Assembly: GCA_963965975.1 (NCBI GenBank)
Contig: OZ014412.1
Span: 994,501-1,058,500, forward strand
Direction: 5' to 3'
Source: Xestospongia bergquistia
Taxonomy: Eukaryota > Porifera > Demospongiae > Haplosclerida > Petrosiidae
DNA: 64,000 nt
The notes below the pieces were generated by a model. It searched no databases and was not told the origin of the DNA. It worked only from the letters and a program-made list of their open reading frames with translations. Of the stretch, positions 48,018-60,359 are shown piece after piece; positions within the stretch are counted from its first letter, which is position 1, and each line of letters starts with the position of its first letter. The position numbers and the translations under genes are program-made.

Positions 48018-48889
48018 TCCCAGAATGTCTAATCCCAAAATGTCTAATCCCAGAATGTCTAATCCTAGAATCTCTAATCCCATAATGTCTAAATGTGATA
48101 ACTGAGGTGTTGATGAATTGATTGTCTAATCTGAAAAGCTATATTTAAAAATCAAATGAAACAACACAGTGTCTAATTGCAGAAATGTATGATTCAATCC
48201 TTCTATTTCCATTAGTAAGTTCATCTATCAGCAATTTATCTTCTCTTCTCTTTGAATTACCTTTTGTCTTTTAGCTTTGTGCAATCCTCCCACTTGTAGC
48301 TGTAAAACAGTGACTTCAGTAGCTGCTTGTTCTTTTTGAAAGAGTTCAAGCACTTCATAAATGTTAGGGTGTGCCTTTCTTGCTATTCTTTTTAACCTAT
48401 TGTGCCATCCTTCTAAATGATTATTTGTTCTTGGGCCACTGTGAGCAAAGTAGTTCCACATACGTGGTTTAAAATGACCATTCATCCAGTTTTGGTCAAA
48501 ATAGTCTGAATAGCTCTTCATCTTGTCATCATCTGGTATTTCAGTTTTTAATCCATCCCAAGCAACACGAACAAAATTGGATGGCACAAAAGCAATGGCT
48601 GCACTCTTTTGTATAAATTGCCTGATAGAGCCATCTTCTTTGTACTCTTCCACTAGTCCAAGACTCTGTACTTTTCTCCACAGACACTGCGTAAAATGAA
48701 AGTAGCAGTCATGAATACAAGCACTGGGAAATTGAAGTTCAAGTGATTGCACTAAAGGAAGCTCAAAATCAGACATTGAAATACTCTGTTATATTAACAC
48801 CTCAGTTATCACCTTTAGACATTATGGGATTAGACATTTTGGGATTAGACATTATGGGATTAGACATTTTGGGATTAGACATTCTGGGA
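48018..48889 (-). mobile_element. Small MULE-type DNA transposon with repeat-built inverted ends
   Basis: Inverted ends of about 94 bp (48018-48111 and 48796-48889) start TCCCAGAATGTCTAATCCC and consist mainly of four to five tandem 15-bp units with core AATGTCTAATCCCA, followed by a shared non-repeated part ending GATAACTGAGGTGTT. An 8-bp direct repeat TATTAAAT lies near both ends (48003-48010, 48897-48904), but a few bases away from the inverted ends, so its status as target-site duplication is uncertain. The interior encodes only the C-terminal part of a MULE transposase. It sits between the truncated R8 and the orphan tail exons. Confidence 0.75.
48228..48776 (-). CDS. MULE transposase fragment
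   Basis: Open over 182 codons. It begins near the second catalytic Asp region (MSDFELPLVQSLE) and continues through the typical CYFHFTQCLWRKVQ block to the RTNNHLEGWHNRLKR motif, all characteristic of the MULE transposase domain. The N-terminal zinc finger and first catalytic region are missing, so it is a deletion derivative even though the remaining frame is intact. The fragment ends in a Lys/Arg-rich segment. Confidence 0.78.
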   Translation of the reverse strand: MSDFELPLVQSLELQFPSACIHDCYFHFTQCLWRKVQSLGLVEEYKEDGSIRQFIQKSAAIAFVPSNFVRVAWDGLKTEIPDDDKMKSYSDYFDQNWMNGHFKPRMWNYFAHSGPRTNNHLEGWHNRLKRIARKAHPNIYEVLELFQKEQAATEVTVLQLQVGGLHKAKRQKVIQREEKINC

Positions 48890-48989
48890 ATGACTCTATT
48901 AAATCATGTTATACCTAAACTGATAATTATACTTGGAGGTGTGGTTTCAGTTGAAGCTAACTCCTCCCATTTTATTGACCATCTGCCAT

Positions 48990-49290
48990 TGTATGTAAGT
49001 AGGTGTGGTCATGGTTATACGACCTTATGGCATCAACTGATTCAACCATTTCCTTTTGCATCTCCTCTTCTATTACATTATTAACAAGGGGTGTGGTCTG
49101 TTCTAATGTCACATAGTGTCCCAATAGATCTATCTCAGTAACAATAAAATCATCAGCACTATATTATAATAAATCTTGTTAATTATTAAGTAAATATAAA
49201 GATTTACAATTGATAATTACCTTTTCTTTATAATTCCTTCTAATTTTCTGTCTTTATATAACGTACAATGTAGTCCATAGTCCTGCATAA
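48990..49290 (-). pseudogene. Orphan tail exons of a lost receptor
   Basis: A terminal exon ending in TAA at about 48991 and starting near 49158 is open and reads DFIVTEIDLLGHYVTLEQTT and further VNNVIEEEMQKEM. Upstream, about 49223-49284, a short exon between good AG and GT signals reads DYGLHCTLYKDRKLEGIIKK. Tyrosines lie in YxxL contexts (HYVTL). No transmembrane or ectodomain exons precede them within the 1.6 kb before R9, so this is a leftover 3' end, possibly of the ancestral R8 lineage. Assignment to the receptor family rests on context. Confidence 0.42.
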
Positions 49291-49299
49291 AACTAGTCA

Positions 49300-50930
49300 T
49301 AGGCTAGGAGGCAAATTTACCCCTTTGCGAGCCCCAAACCACTCCTTTTTCCAACTTGGAACATGTAATTATGTACTAGGACTAACTAATGATTAATGAT
49401 AGCTATTAAAACAAAAATTTTCCATTATAACATGATGAGTTAATGTATGTTATGATGAAGTTAAACTATTATTACATATAATAGAACAATGACTATAATT
49501 GGTGTGCATTTAAAGGAAGGTAAATGTAACTGTAATAATTTATATATAACTGTTTTGAGTAACTGATAGATTAGAAAAGATAGACACAAAAAGTATGAAA
49601 GAGAATCAATGATGTGCTTATAAGAAATGTTGATTCCTCTGGTTCATTTCCATTTTTCAAATTCTTCCTAAATATGTCTTCCAGCCATTATTTATCTATC
49701 TACTGTCCCTAAGACTAAGTTAAAAACTATCTTTCTGTTATATAGCACACGCTGATACAAACATATACAAAATACTATAACATATTATGTATAGTCACAT
49801 GTATCCATGGTTACACTTAACAATGGTCATACATATTAATAATTGCATATATGTTTAATGTACATGTCTTATATTACTATCTTATAACAATACTATTAAT
49901 AACTATTAATAATACACATTGAATTCCTATATTACTAGAGAAATACAAGATGTGGATGTAGTAAACAAGAACATATTATATTCAATGGACATTTAATACA
50001 AAGTAAAATATGACAAACAATATGGATATATTTCATTGTACCTTAGTATGAGACATCTAATCCAAACAGTTCAACAAAATATCATCTTAGCTTCTATACA
50101 TAATATGTTTTTGGTCATATTAGAAGTGTGACAGAACCTATAACCACAGATATATACTATTGTGTGTTTAGTTATGTCATAGAGATAATGTTACTCAATG
50201 TTTTATGATACAAAGGCAAAGGGCAAAAGAATCTGAAACAATTTAAAAAGCAAAGGTTACTACTTATAAGATCTCTATTATTATCTCTATTAAGGTGCTA
50301 TAAATTAAGATAAAAATTATATACATGTAGACTATCAATAGTCATAAAGTTTCTACTGGATCAACTATAATAAGAAGTGATTTTCATATCACTTCTTATT
50401 ATAGTGATATTAAATCAAAATGATAAGTCTCCATAACTTCAATATATCCTCTATCATTTGATACTAATAATGTCATAACAATCAACTATTGTTCATATAC
50501 AACAGGTTTGTATTTAGGTATTAGATATATTAATAACAATTATACTATACTATATTATATTATATTATATTATATTACACTATATTGTTATAATGATAAG
50601 ACTAACCCAGGAAGATGTACATGTACAGTCATCCCCTGTCAGTGATCATTTTTCCCTAATATGATTTGTGATAATTGTTATATCTAATTATACTATCTAC
50701 ATAATCGTGTACTGTATCATATATTATTGTAAGATGTTTGTATTAAAATATTTGTATAATTTACTTGGATTATTTTTAATTTTTGGGTGTAACAAAAATA
50801 TTAAAATTGGCACTAAAAAAGTAACACACAAAATATTGCAACATGTACTCATAGTTACATGTAACCATGGTTACACATATCCATGGTTACATGTATCCAT
50901 AGTCATACATAACAAATGATCACACAATAA
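49300..50930. other. AT-rich spacer with hairpin and pentamer repeat
   Basis: No exon recognised. Contains a hairpin at 50364-50405 (18-bp arms, six-base loop; arms CTATAATAAGAAGTGAT and its complement), an ATATT pentamer array at about 50540-50576, and repeated CATGGTTACA units at about 49805-49815 and 50855-50905. Confidence 0.5.
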
Positions 50931-51054
50931 TTATATTATAATATTTTCATAGTCATCAGTACATGTTCTACTAGGTTGTACTGTTATATATGATAGATTA
51001 CTCTCTAACTCCACTCTTCTACTTCTCATTTAAACTATATGGACTACAATGGAA

Positions 51055-54000
51055 CTATAACATATGACATTTGATACAACTATATAAATTACTTTCTTCA
51101 TATGCTAGATTATGTCTAATAGCTTGTTGATCAGCTAGAGAACAATATTGTTATGTAATTGATATTGTTTATTTCTTTCTTACCTCCAACTTCATGTTGA
51201 TGTCTCTTCTTCTTCCTCCAATATACAGTAATACTAGTAGCTATCACTATTATAACAATAACAATTATTACTACAATACTGACTGTACTACTAGTAATAG
51301 TAATGAGAATGAACACAGACTGATTGGTAGCTGTATACAAAGTAAGTTATAATAATAATAACTAATACAATATTAAGTACATACATGATATCTCAACAGT
51401 AGATGATACTACTGATGTCATATAACCAGTTGTCTCTACTCTTAGTAAAGTACCTAATAATAATATATATCATTATTATAATATAATATAGAGGTCTTAC
51501 TGATGACAATAGTGATCTCATCATTTAATGTTGTATCTAGTAAATAATATAATTTAAATAATATAATATAGTTAGTATATAGTACTTACTGATATTACTA
51601 ACAGTCTCAGTAGGAGATGGCCATGGTAGTAAGATATATTCAAGTATTTGAGGGTACACAACAGATGGGTTAGTTATAATAGTACCATCTACTATATCAT
51701 GAACTGTCACAGTATAGTTACCACTAACTGGTAGACTTATATGCTGGTATACTGTACTCTCCTCTACACTGGATTTACTAATATTAATAGACTTCACAGT
51801 TCCTTTAGAAGACTCTCTAAATATCACATGACATCCATCAGCAGTAGATTTCTCAGCAAACCTACACTCTACAAGAACTGATCCATTATCAGAGTAGTAC
51901 TGTAGAGTGAGTCCTTGGAGATGGTAGATTGCTACAGAGAGTATAAAGTAGTCAGTAAAATATTGCTACAATTGACTTACAAAATGTGACATGATCTTTA
52001 TTCCTTGTACTGTTAGCTAAATTATCAAGTGATGCAGTAAATGTATAATTGAGAGAAGGATGTAGTCCAGTTATACTATAATATATTGTTGTTTCATTAA
52101 TATCAGTTCTATTGATGTAAACAGGATCATAAGATATAGTCTCATTGTTCACATTATCTTTTGTTGTACCATATATGATACTATCACATATGTGAGGAGA
52201 ACAACTGATCTACAAATAGTTAAAATTAATGAACATAAGTATTTTAAAAGTTTAGTTCTCACATTGATAGGAAATTGTACTTGTATTAAAGAGCCACTTC
52301 CAGTGTTTTTGGATCCCACAACATGGTCAAGTATGTCAATAGTATAATCTGATATATTATGATAATACATTAAATGGATAATTATAATAATCTTACTTCC
52401 AGTATATTGTTCAGTAATAGTTGTAACAAGTGAACTGTATTGTTCAATAAAAGCTTTAACACTAGCAGTATAAATATCACAGTACTCTGTGAGGTTACTA
52501 GGTAACTGATAGAATGTATCAGTTGTATTAGCATCTACTATTATAGAGCCATCTTTACTCTTAACATTAACATGATATATTGGAATACTATCTTGTAGAA
52601 TATCATTAGAGTAAAATGATGGAGAAGACCAAATTAAGGGGATATCCCTAGTAGAATCCAAATCAAGGTAGTTAACAGGTGAAATACCTATAAAATTTAT
52701 AAGAAATAAAATTAATGATATTATTGACAGTTTTACCACATAAAACATAGCTGGTTCAGATAATATTTAGCTGTTTACAAGTAAAAGATTTAGTTATCAT
52801 ATCATCATATATAATAATGTACAATAAACTTTTTATATATATATAAATACCATTGACATACATAACACTAGCAAAAATTCAACTTTAACAAAAATTAACA
52901 TAATATATCAGAATTTGACACTTTGACTATATAATATAGAATATTAAATATTCTGTGTTTACTACTTACAAAGAGAAGCTGTTACATTGACTTAAATTAA
53001 ATGAGAAAAATATGATATGAAGTACACATGTTATTCAAATTGCCCATCAACATCACCAATATGAGGCTTACTCAGACACACTCTACAGTTAAAGAGGTGT
53101 GGTCTTATGAAGCCGTAATGCAGAGAAATTTATTGAAAATACATTGATCAATTTTATTATGGTCTAGTAAAGGCAGATACCAATATAATTTATATCTAAA
53201 TCATACCACACAATCAATAAAAATATATCTCTATATCAGGATTTCACTATGTTCAGAATTCAGAATGACCTTCACACAAATATTCCTAGTACTGATATAT
53301 GGAAATATCTGACAATGCACTTTATAATTAATTTATACTGTAAGCCACAAGTAAGCTATCAACAGTGCCATCTGATGATACGTCAACAAATGGAGATGAT
53401 GTTTCCAGCTTTCTTGATAATAGCTAATTCAGTATTTTGATAGGATATGTTATTAATAACTACAATGGAAGTATGTTTGCCATAATAATCTTGTAAATAG
53501 TACTTGTCATAGTATGTTACACACACAGCCATTGGAGTTAACTTCTATTATAACCTCTATTTTGTGAAAGGCTCAATTCTATAATCCATTGGGACCATAT
53601 GTTATGTATATAGGTGCATGTCTGTGTTTATATGGATACCTTTATTTTCACTGTTTTGTTGTATTGTTATATGAGATGACAAAGTGACAAATGATATTAA
53701 ACTGCCTTCTTTAACTGCTAATGCATATATCAACTAACAATTCATTAAACCAAATTGTGAGCACTACAATGATAGATATGACTGATCATGTTTAATGTTT
53801 CTCACTAGTTTGCTTCTCTTCCTATATCTCTAGTATTCTGTACATATTAGTCTTTCACAGACATTGCTGCTATCTCTAATCAATTTTTCATTTTAAAGTC
53901 AGTATCTTCCAAAACTATTATAGGCAGAGGAATAGGAACGAAGTTTAAGTTGGGGAGGCTGACCTTATATTTAGTTGCGTTATATTATTAAACATCAAAA

Positions 54001-54885
54001 AAATGAATCCGTTTGTTGTTAAAGGAAACAAACTCTTTAGCTATTTCTAATAAGTTTATGTTATCAGTACAGTCATTATGTGTATGACATGTAACAGCAT
54101 GACATGGTTTAGTTGTTCTTGGGTAATATATAGTACTTCGTAGGTAATTTTTTAGTCTGAGTAAGGTTGAAAAAGTGCATTCAGTTCTATTAATACTTTT
54201 ATTATAGCAATTAATTTACAGAAGGTAACATGACCCCACAATAATGTGGAGATTGATTGTTAATTAATGTACACAAATTAACACAATCACTTCAGTCAAG
54301 AGGTTATTGTGTACATACTTTGAGTGCAAATCAGGAGGGGGGCTTAGCCCCCCTGATTTTAAGTTGGGGCTTCAGCCCCCTGCTCCCCTTTCCTACCCCA
54401 ATGATTTATAGGATGCTTTTCAATATTATAATCTTGTAAATTTACCTTTGATTTTTAAATGAGCTCCCTTTTGTTCTAAATCAAATGGATTATAACTGAT
54501 CACAGTACACAGAACAGTTATCTCATCATTAATAGGTAGTGCTCTTATAGTTAGCATTGATGACCACACATCAACTGATATATTGTTAGTAGTTACTGAT
54601 ATCTCTCTGTCTTGATTACTGAGATCAGTGATTGAATTACCCCCTACAGACCATAACAGGACATTTCCTGTACCCTCACAGATAAAATTAGCCAGTGTAT
54701 AAAGTGGGGTAGTAACTGTCAAGGGAGCTACTGTGATTACAGCTGTACATGTAAGGAAGCAAACATTAAGCAGATAATACAAGCTGTTTTATGGAGCTGT
54801 ATCGCTTACCAGTGGTATATATCTCTTCAAAAGTAAGTAGAAGAGTCGCTAAGATGGTCAGAATAATGGTAGAGGCCTTCTCCAT
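51055..54885 (-). CDS. R9: Ig/FN3 receptor with shortened tail lacking the ITAM-like pair
   Basis: Exons: 54810-54885 (signal, MEKASTIILTILATLLL), 54446-54742 (Ig), 52397-52687 (FN3-1), 52263-52348 and 51981-52209 (FN3-2), 51590-51931 (X), 51501-51536 and 51385-51453 (stalk), 51184-51330 (transmembrane, then RKKKRHQHE), 51055-51134 (tail). Total 551 codons including a TAG stop, in register. The donor after the tail exon is lost, and reading on stops after about 12 residues. The former NPAY is NLAY. The old last exon (50929-51045) still shows SYITV and DYENI, but NPSY is NLSY and an in-frame TAA precedes it. The intron after the Ig exon is 1.76 kb with repeat DNA. The Ig strand-F/G part (TVISYNPFDLEQKG) groups with R3 and R10. 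A tail-dead, possibly decoy-like form; this is inference. Confidence 0.78.
52750..54440. other. Long intron of R9 with probable small mobile element
   Basis: Between the Ig and FN3-1 exons. About 53925-54420 has G/C-rich ends: GTTTAAGTTGGGGAGGCTGA on the left, and on the right stacked GGGGGGCTTAGCCCCCCTGA and GGGGCTTCAGCCCC hairpins. Such G-run ends are typical of small non-autonomous DNA transposons in marine invertebrates, but I could not confirm matching inverted ends. The rest is AT-rich with no exon. Confidence 0.35.
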
Positions 54886-55135
54886 TTTACAAGTCGTTAG
54901 CGTAGTTAGACAAATCATGTGATTATTGTTTATTGGCCTGGTTTGATATTTACTAGTATTTTTTTCGTCATTATATAAACGTCTTGGTAGTAAAAATGCG
55001 TAGGCATCCAGACATAAATTGTTACTTGAGGTCAAAATCATCATCATTTCCATACCAACACCCACGACATTTAACTTTTTATTAATCTCGTGAGATCTAC
55101 TAATAACTAAAATTAATTAATAGCACGTGATAACT
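54886..55135 (-). promoter_or_regulatory. R9 upstream region with CACGTG box
   Basis: CACGTG occurs at 55124-55129, again flanked as TCACGTG on the minus strand, about 240 bp before the R9 start. It recalls the boxes before R2 and R4 but is farther away. Promoter role is inferred. Confidence 0.3.
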
Positions 55136-55181
55136 GTAATTTAGTTCACTTATAATATTTCATAGCTATGTGTACCCAGCC

Positions 55182-55205
55182 CCTCCCTCTTTCGAAAGAG
55201 GGAGG
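55182..55205. repeat. Perfect GC-rich palindrome
   Basis: A 24-bp palindrome CCTCCCTCTTTCGAAAGAGG plus four more bases, centred on TTCGAA. It stands out against the AT-rich surroundings and directly precedes the MULE relic, so it may belong to that element. Confidence 0.75.
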
Positions 55206-55229
55206 AGCTGGCTACGCGAGACGTAGCTT

Positions 55230-55500
55230 CAAGACTATCTTTGATGCTACAGTTGCCCCTGTTAAAAGACTCAAAGAGGGTAGTATTCTCTCTTGAACTT
55301 TTCTCCTCCTTGGTTGTAATTTTCCACCACTCTCAATAGATGCCATCTTGTAGCTTCTTCCTTCTTCATTACATTAACTAGCTCAGATGTTAGGATGTGA
55401 CTTCCCAGTTACTTTCTTCAATCTAAAGTGCTGCCGTTCGAGGAGCTAAGATTGTTCATTCTTGGGTCTACATAGTCAAGTAGTTCCACTGTTGCAAGAT
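55230..55500 (-). mobile_element. MULE transposase relic
   Basis: The minus strand holds degraded matches to the C-terminal MULE motifs seen at 48.3-48.5 kb: LLDYVDPRMNN for the YFAHSGPRTNNHLE block, then SHILTSELVNVMKKEEA for KAHPNIYEVLELFQKEQA, and VVENYNQGG for VLQLQVGG. The frame is interrupted more than once. Higher GC than the neighbourhood. It is not the same copy family as the 48 kb element judged by sequence. Confidence 0.6.
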
Positions 55501-56279
55501 AAATTGTTCATTTAACTAAATTTCTTTTTATGTATATATGTAGCCTTCTTAACGAAAATTTTCCACTCTATGTTAGGGATTCCAAAGTTAAAAACGATGT
55601 TTAAGATATCAACAGATGAGTGTCATGATTACATATTTACATTTCAAACAGACCATATTTGAATAAATTCAATCCTAATAGCTTATAATAGGCAAATAAG
55701 ATTGTGTTTGCATTGGAATGTTTTATTTTTGTGAAGCTATGACTAGGTTATAGTAAAGTTCACTGCTTAAACAAATTGAAGTTGAGTGAAAAATATCATG
55801 ATAGTGGTTAAGAAGAAGTGACAATAATTTTATTAATTGTATTTAAGTTCAAAGGGAGTCAATCTAATGGGATTGATGTAAAAGGAGTTGATATCATGGG
55901 ATGAACCCCAATTATCATTGCATCAATTAATTATTTTATGTCCTCTTATGACTTCTGTGCCTTCCGCTGAGTCCACATCTTAGTCAGTGTTACCCTTTCT
56001 TTTCATTTGGTCTGGAAACTATCAGCGTCATTGGGATGATCATTTTGTTTATTCATCAATATCTCCCCCTGTATTATATGACATCAAGCCAACAGCAATC
56101 CAATTAATGTATTTGATTACCCTAGGGCTAATTATGACAGCCTGTGATCTTCTCTTCTAGATTGTGATTTTAAATTTTGTTATTCTTCAAGGTCATCCAT
56201 TCAAAGGAGATTAGAAGTGCTATGTATTGTTTACTCCCAAGAGTTAAGGTTAAGTAACATCAATATCCCAAGTGAATTG
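55501..56279. other. Left flank of the LTR element, nothing identified
   Basis: AT-rich. The last 60 bp resemble 33232-33290, indicating that the LTR element entered a copy of duplicated inter-gene DNA. No exon seen. Confidence 0.4.
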
Positions 56280-56440
56280 TGTAGTGCACAGAGTAATTTA
56301 CTGAGATATACGATAAATTATTCCAGACAGGTACCTCGTGTTGTGTTTTGATCATCTCGTCTCAAACTGAACTGTTTATATTATTTTGTATATCAATGTA
56401 TGGTATTAGTGTTATATCATTCTAAATACTAAATTGGTGA
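56280..56440 (+). repeat. 5' LTR
   Basis: Begins TGTAGTGCACAGAG; the right limit is set only by the primer-binding-site-like sequence near 56433-56446. Its first 100 bp pair with the 3' LTR. Confidence 0.75.
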
Positions 56441-56453
56441 CCCAGACAGGAGA

Positions 56454-57103
56454 ATGTCTGTCAAAGAAACCGCTGCTTGTGATCCCTTGACCTCAGTCAC
56501 TACTATCAGTTTCCAACTACCTTCATTTTGGCCATCAGATCCCAAGATATGGTTTGCCCAGGTTGAGGCACGATTCACCACAAGAGACATCTCAGCTCAG
56601 AAGACCAAGTACAACTATATTGTTGCTTCCTTATCCCCCGAATTTCCTGCGGAAGTTAGAGACCTCATTCTAAAGGTACTCGAGACTGATCCTTACATAA
56701 AGGTGAAGGAACAGTTCATTAAACAAATAGCTGTTTCTGAGCAGCGCAGGTTACAGCAGTTATTCAACGCAAAAGAGCTGGGAGATCGGAAACCTACCCA
56801 GTTATTACAACGTATGCAGCAGTTACCCAGGGAAAAAGCCAACACCACAGATGGATCCTTTCTTTGTCATTGTTTCTCCAACGGTTGCCATCCAATGTTC
56901 ATATGGTCCTAGCATCTACTGCTGACACCACATCGATTGACGAGTTAGCCAACCTAGCCGATAAAATTATGGAGGTTGCCACACACACTTCATCAATGTC
57001 TGTTGTTAGCCAATCACAGCTCTCCTCAGAAATGGAACAACTTTGTAATCAGATCTCTAACCTTCAAAAGCTTGTCCAACGACTTTCAACATCTCAACGA
57101 TAA
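56454..57103 (+). pseudogene. gag region of the LTR element (fossil)
   Basis: Encodes a recognisable gypsy-type Gag core with the FWPSDPKIWFAQVEARF signature and following helical segments, directly after the 5' LTR. Broken like the rest of the element. Confidence 0.8.
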
Positions 57104-57299
57104 GATCCCCCTCATACTCATTCACCCAGCCCAGCCCTACAATGATCTCAATCAGACATATGTTGGTACCATCAAAAATTTGGTGATTTTACCAAGAAAT
57201 ACCATAAGCCTTGTTCGAAGTTGGGAAAAGCCTCGGCCAGCAACCACTAGTGGCGACTGGTGTTGCTGGCCACAAATAACCTAGTCACCTATTTTATGT

Positions 57300-60060
57300 T
57301 ACAGACCATTCTATTGGATTACAGTTCCTCATTGATACCAGCGCAGAGGTCAGTATAGTACATCCTATTCCTACTGACCGTTTACATCAACAGACTGGAC
57401 CATCCCTTCAAGCGGTTAACAAAACTACAATAGCGACTTATGGTACTCGTTCCCTGACCCTTAATTTAGGACTATCATGAACATTTCGTTGGATATTCGT
57501 TATTGCTAATGTTAGAAAATCAATCCTTGGAGTTGATTTTCTATGACATTATTAACTTAAAGTGGTTGTAGCTCACAGGGAACTCTCAGATGCAATGACT
57601 CACCTGACTGTCCATTGTGTTGTATCTACAGAACCTTCTGTGAGCCCTTTGCTCTTACCAAGGCAGGTACATAATCCATATCTAATCGTGTTACATAACT
57701 TTCGTTCTCTCCTAAAGCCATAACATAGACATGTGATTACACACAAGGTTACTCACCATATCACTACTACTAGACCACCAGTTCATTTACCCACCTGCAG
57801 ATTGTTGCCTGAATGGTTTGATGTCACTCGAAAGGAATTTGAACACATGCTACAATTGGGAATTATTCGTCCATCATCTAGTAGCTGGGCCTCTCCTTTG
57901 CACATGGTCCCCAAGAAGACTCCTGGAGACTGGCACCCTTGTGGTGATTGCCGAGCATTAAACAATATAACTATCCCCAACTCCTATCCCGTCCCGTATA
58001 TACAGGACTTTACTGTATCTCTCCATGGTACTACCATTTTTTCTAAACTCAATCTCGTTAGAGCATACCACTAAATCCCAGTTGAGTCATCTGATATACC
58101 TAAGACTGCTGTCACAACTCTATTTGGGTTATTCGAACTTGTTCGCATGCCATTCAGACTTTGTAATGCCGCCCAGACATTTCAAAGATTCATTGATTAG
58201 ATCCTTTCTGGCGTTCACTTTTGTTATTCTTACATTGATGATGTGTTAGTTGCAAATGCTAATGGTGAAGAACATGAAGAGCATCTCTGAACTGTGTTTC
58301 AACGTCTCAGTGAACATGGTATAATTATCAATCCAGACAAATGCAAATTGGGTGTTTCTCAGCATAACATTCTGAGCTTAGCTTTAACACAAAGTTATGA
58401 TGCAAGGAATTCAGCCATTGGAGGTCAAAGTTCTGTCATCAGAGATTTCTCCCAGCCAACATCTCAACACAAACTTCAGGAATTTTTGGGACTAGTAAAC
58501 TTTTATCATAGATTTATTTCAAACTGTGCTGCTACTCTCAAAAGGTACTCAATGACCTCACATCTTGAACCAAAACCAAAACTCAAGAACTACATTGGAA
58601 TGCTAATGCCATTGAACCCTTTCAAATGATCAAAAACGCACTTGTCCACGCCACTTTTTGGGTGCATCCCAAACCCAATGCCCTAACATATATAATGACT
58701 GATGTTTCTGACAGGGCAGTTGGAGCTATGCTGCAACAGTGCATTGAAGATCTCTGGCAACCGATATCGTGTTTCTCAAAGAAGTTGAAACCAAATATAG
58801 CACTTTTGATCAAGAGCTTCTGGCAGTATATTTTCCTATCAAGTATTTCCGACATTTTGTTGAAGGCTGTGTGTTTCACATATTGACAGACATAAACTTT
58901 TGACATATTCCTTGTCATTGCATTCTAATCACTATACTCCTCATCAAATTCGTCACCTCAACTATATTTCTCAGTTCACTTCTGACATCAGATATGTCAA
59001 AGGATCTAACAACATACCAGCTGACACACTTTCATGAATTGGAGTTGACGCTGTACTGCAAGAAATCCCACCTATCTTTGATTTTAAACAGATGGCTGCA
59101 GCTCAACAGCAAGACCCTGATATTCTTAAACTGCAGACTTCTTTGTCATCACTACTTCTCAAGGCTTGTCCTATCCCTATGTCTGATGGTAAAATCATTT
59201 GTGATATGTCTACCAGGGTACCTTGTCCGATTGTTCCATCATCATACCAACAACAGGTTTTTGACTCCTAACACTCGCTCTCACATCCTGGGATTAGAGT
59301 GATTTAGCAGCTCATCACTTCTCGTTTTGCCTGGCCAAACATCGCCTTTGATGTACGGAAGTGAGCCAGATCCTGTATTCAGTGCTAAAGATCTAAAATA
59401 CATAGTTACACCATCACCCCACTCTCAACTTTTGCTACCCCCAATAATCGATTTGAGCAAGTGCACCTCGATCTTGTAGGACCTCTGCCACCATCCCAAG
59501 GCTATATTACCTCATTATGGTCATTGATTGATTTACTCGTAGGCCGAAACCTTTTCTTATCCCTGATAGTACTGTGCCTACAGTTGCCCGAACCTTTGTC
59601 ACCCGATGGATCTCACGTTTTGGAGTGCCATCCACAGTCACTACTGATCGTGGATGTCAGTTTGAATCTACTTTGTGGAAGGAACTTTTAGGTACTATGC
59701 GGCTCAGAACAACTTCTTACCGTTATATTGCAAATGGCATTGTCAAGTGATTTCATTACCAATTAAAAGCCGGTTTAAAAGTATGCCCTAATTTCACTCA
59801 CTGGGTGGATTCTCTCCCCATGGTGTTACTCGGTATTCGAACAGCTCTCAAGACTGACCTCGGTTGTTCAGTAGCAGAGCTAGTTTATGGAACAACCCTC
59901 AGAATTCCTGGTGAATTTTTCATTTCAGAGCAGACAACACAGACTAACCCGGCAGAGTTTATCTCTCAACTAAAAACTGCCATATATCCAATCTTAAAGC
60001 AGACCCAACACGTGGGGACTCTTCCTATCACCTCAGTACTTGTACTCATGTATTTGTGAG
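57300..60060 (+). pseudogene. pol region of the LTR element (fossil)
   Basis: In order: aspartic protease trace about 57330, reverse transcriptase about 57730-58330, RNase H about 58620-58920, and integrase about 59290-60060, the Ty3/gypsy order. Broken in every part. Confidence 0.82.
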
Positions 60061-60359
60061 ACACGATGCTGTACGAAAACCACTTCAGGTTCTGTATGAT
60101 GGACCTTATAGTGTTAAATGTTCTGACAAACAGTTATTTCTCTCGACCATTTAAAGCCAGCATATTTAGTCTCGTCTGATTATTTAATCACTCCACCCCA
60201 TACCAAACCACTTCTCCCTGCACTGACCCTCAACCTTCATCCCCACTTCAATATCATCAGCTCCTGTATGGATTACTTGCTCCGGTCATCATGTACACTG
60301 GCCTGATCAGTTAGACTTATAATTTGTATCATTCGTTTTACTGTCTGGTGGAGGAGTGA

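Noticed and set aside
47995-48095. CRISPR-like array
   Set aside because: The 15-bp units have no spacers and are mirrored at 48.8 kb; they are transposon ends in a eukaryotic context.
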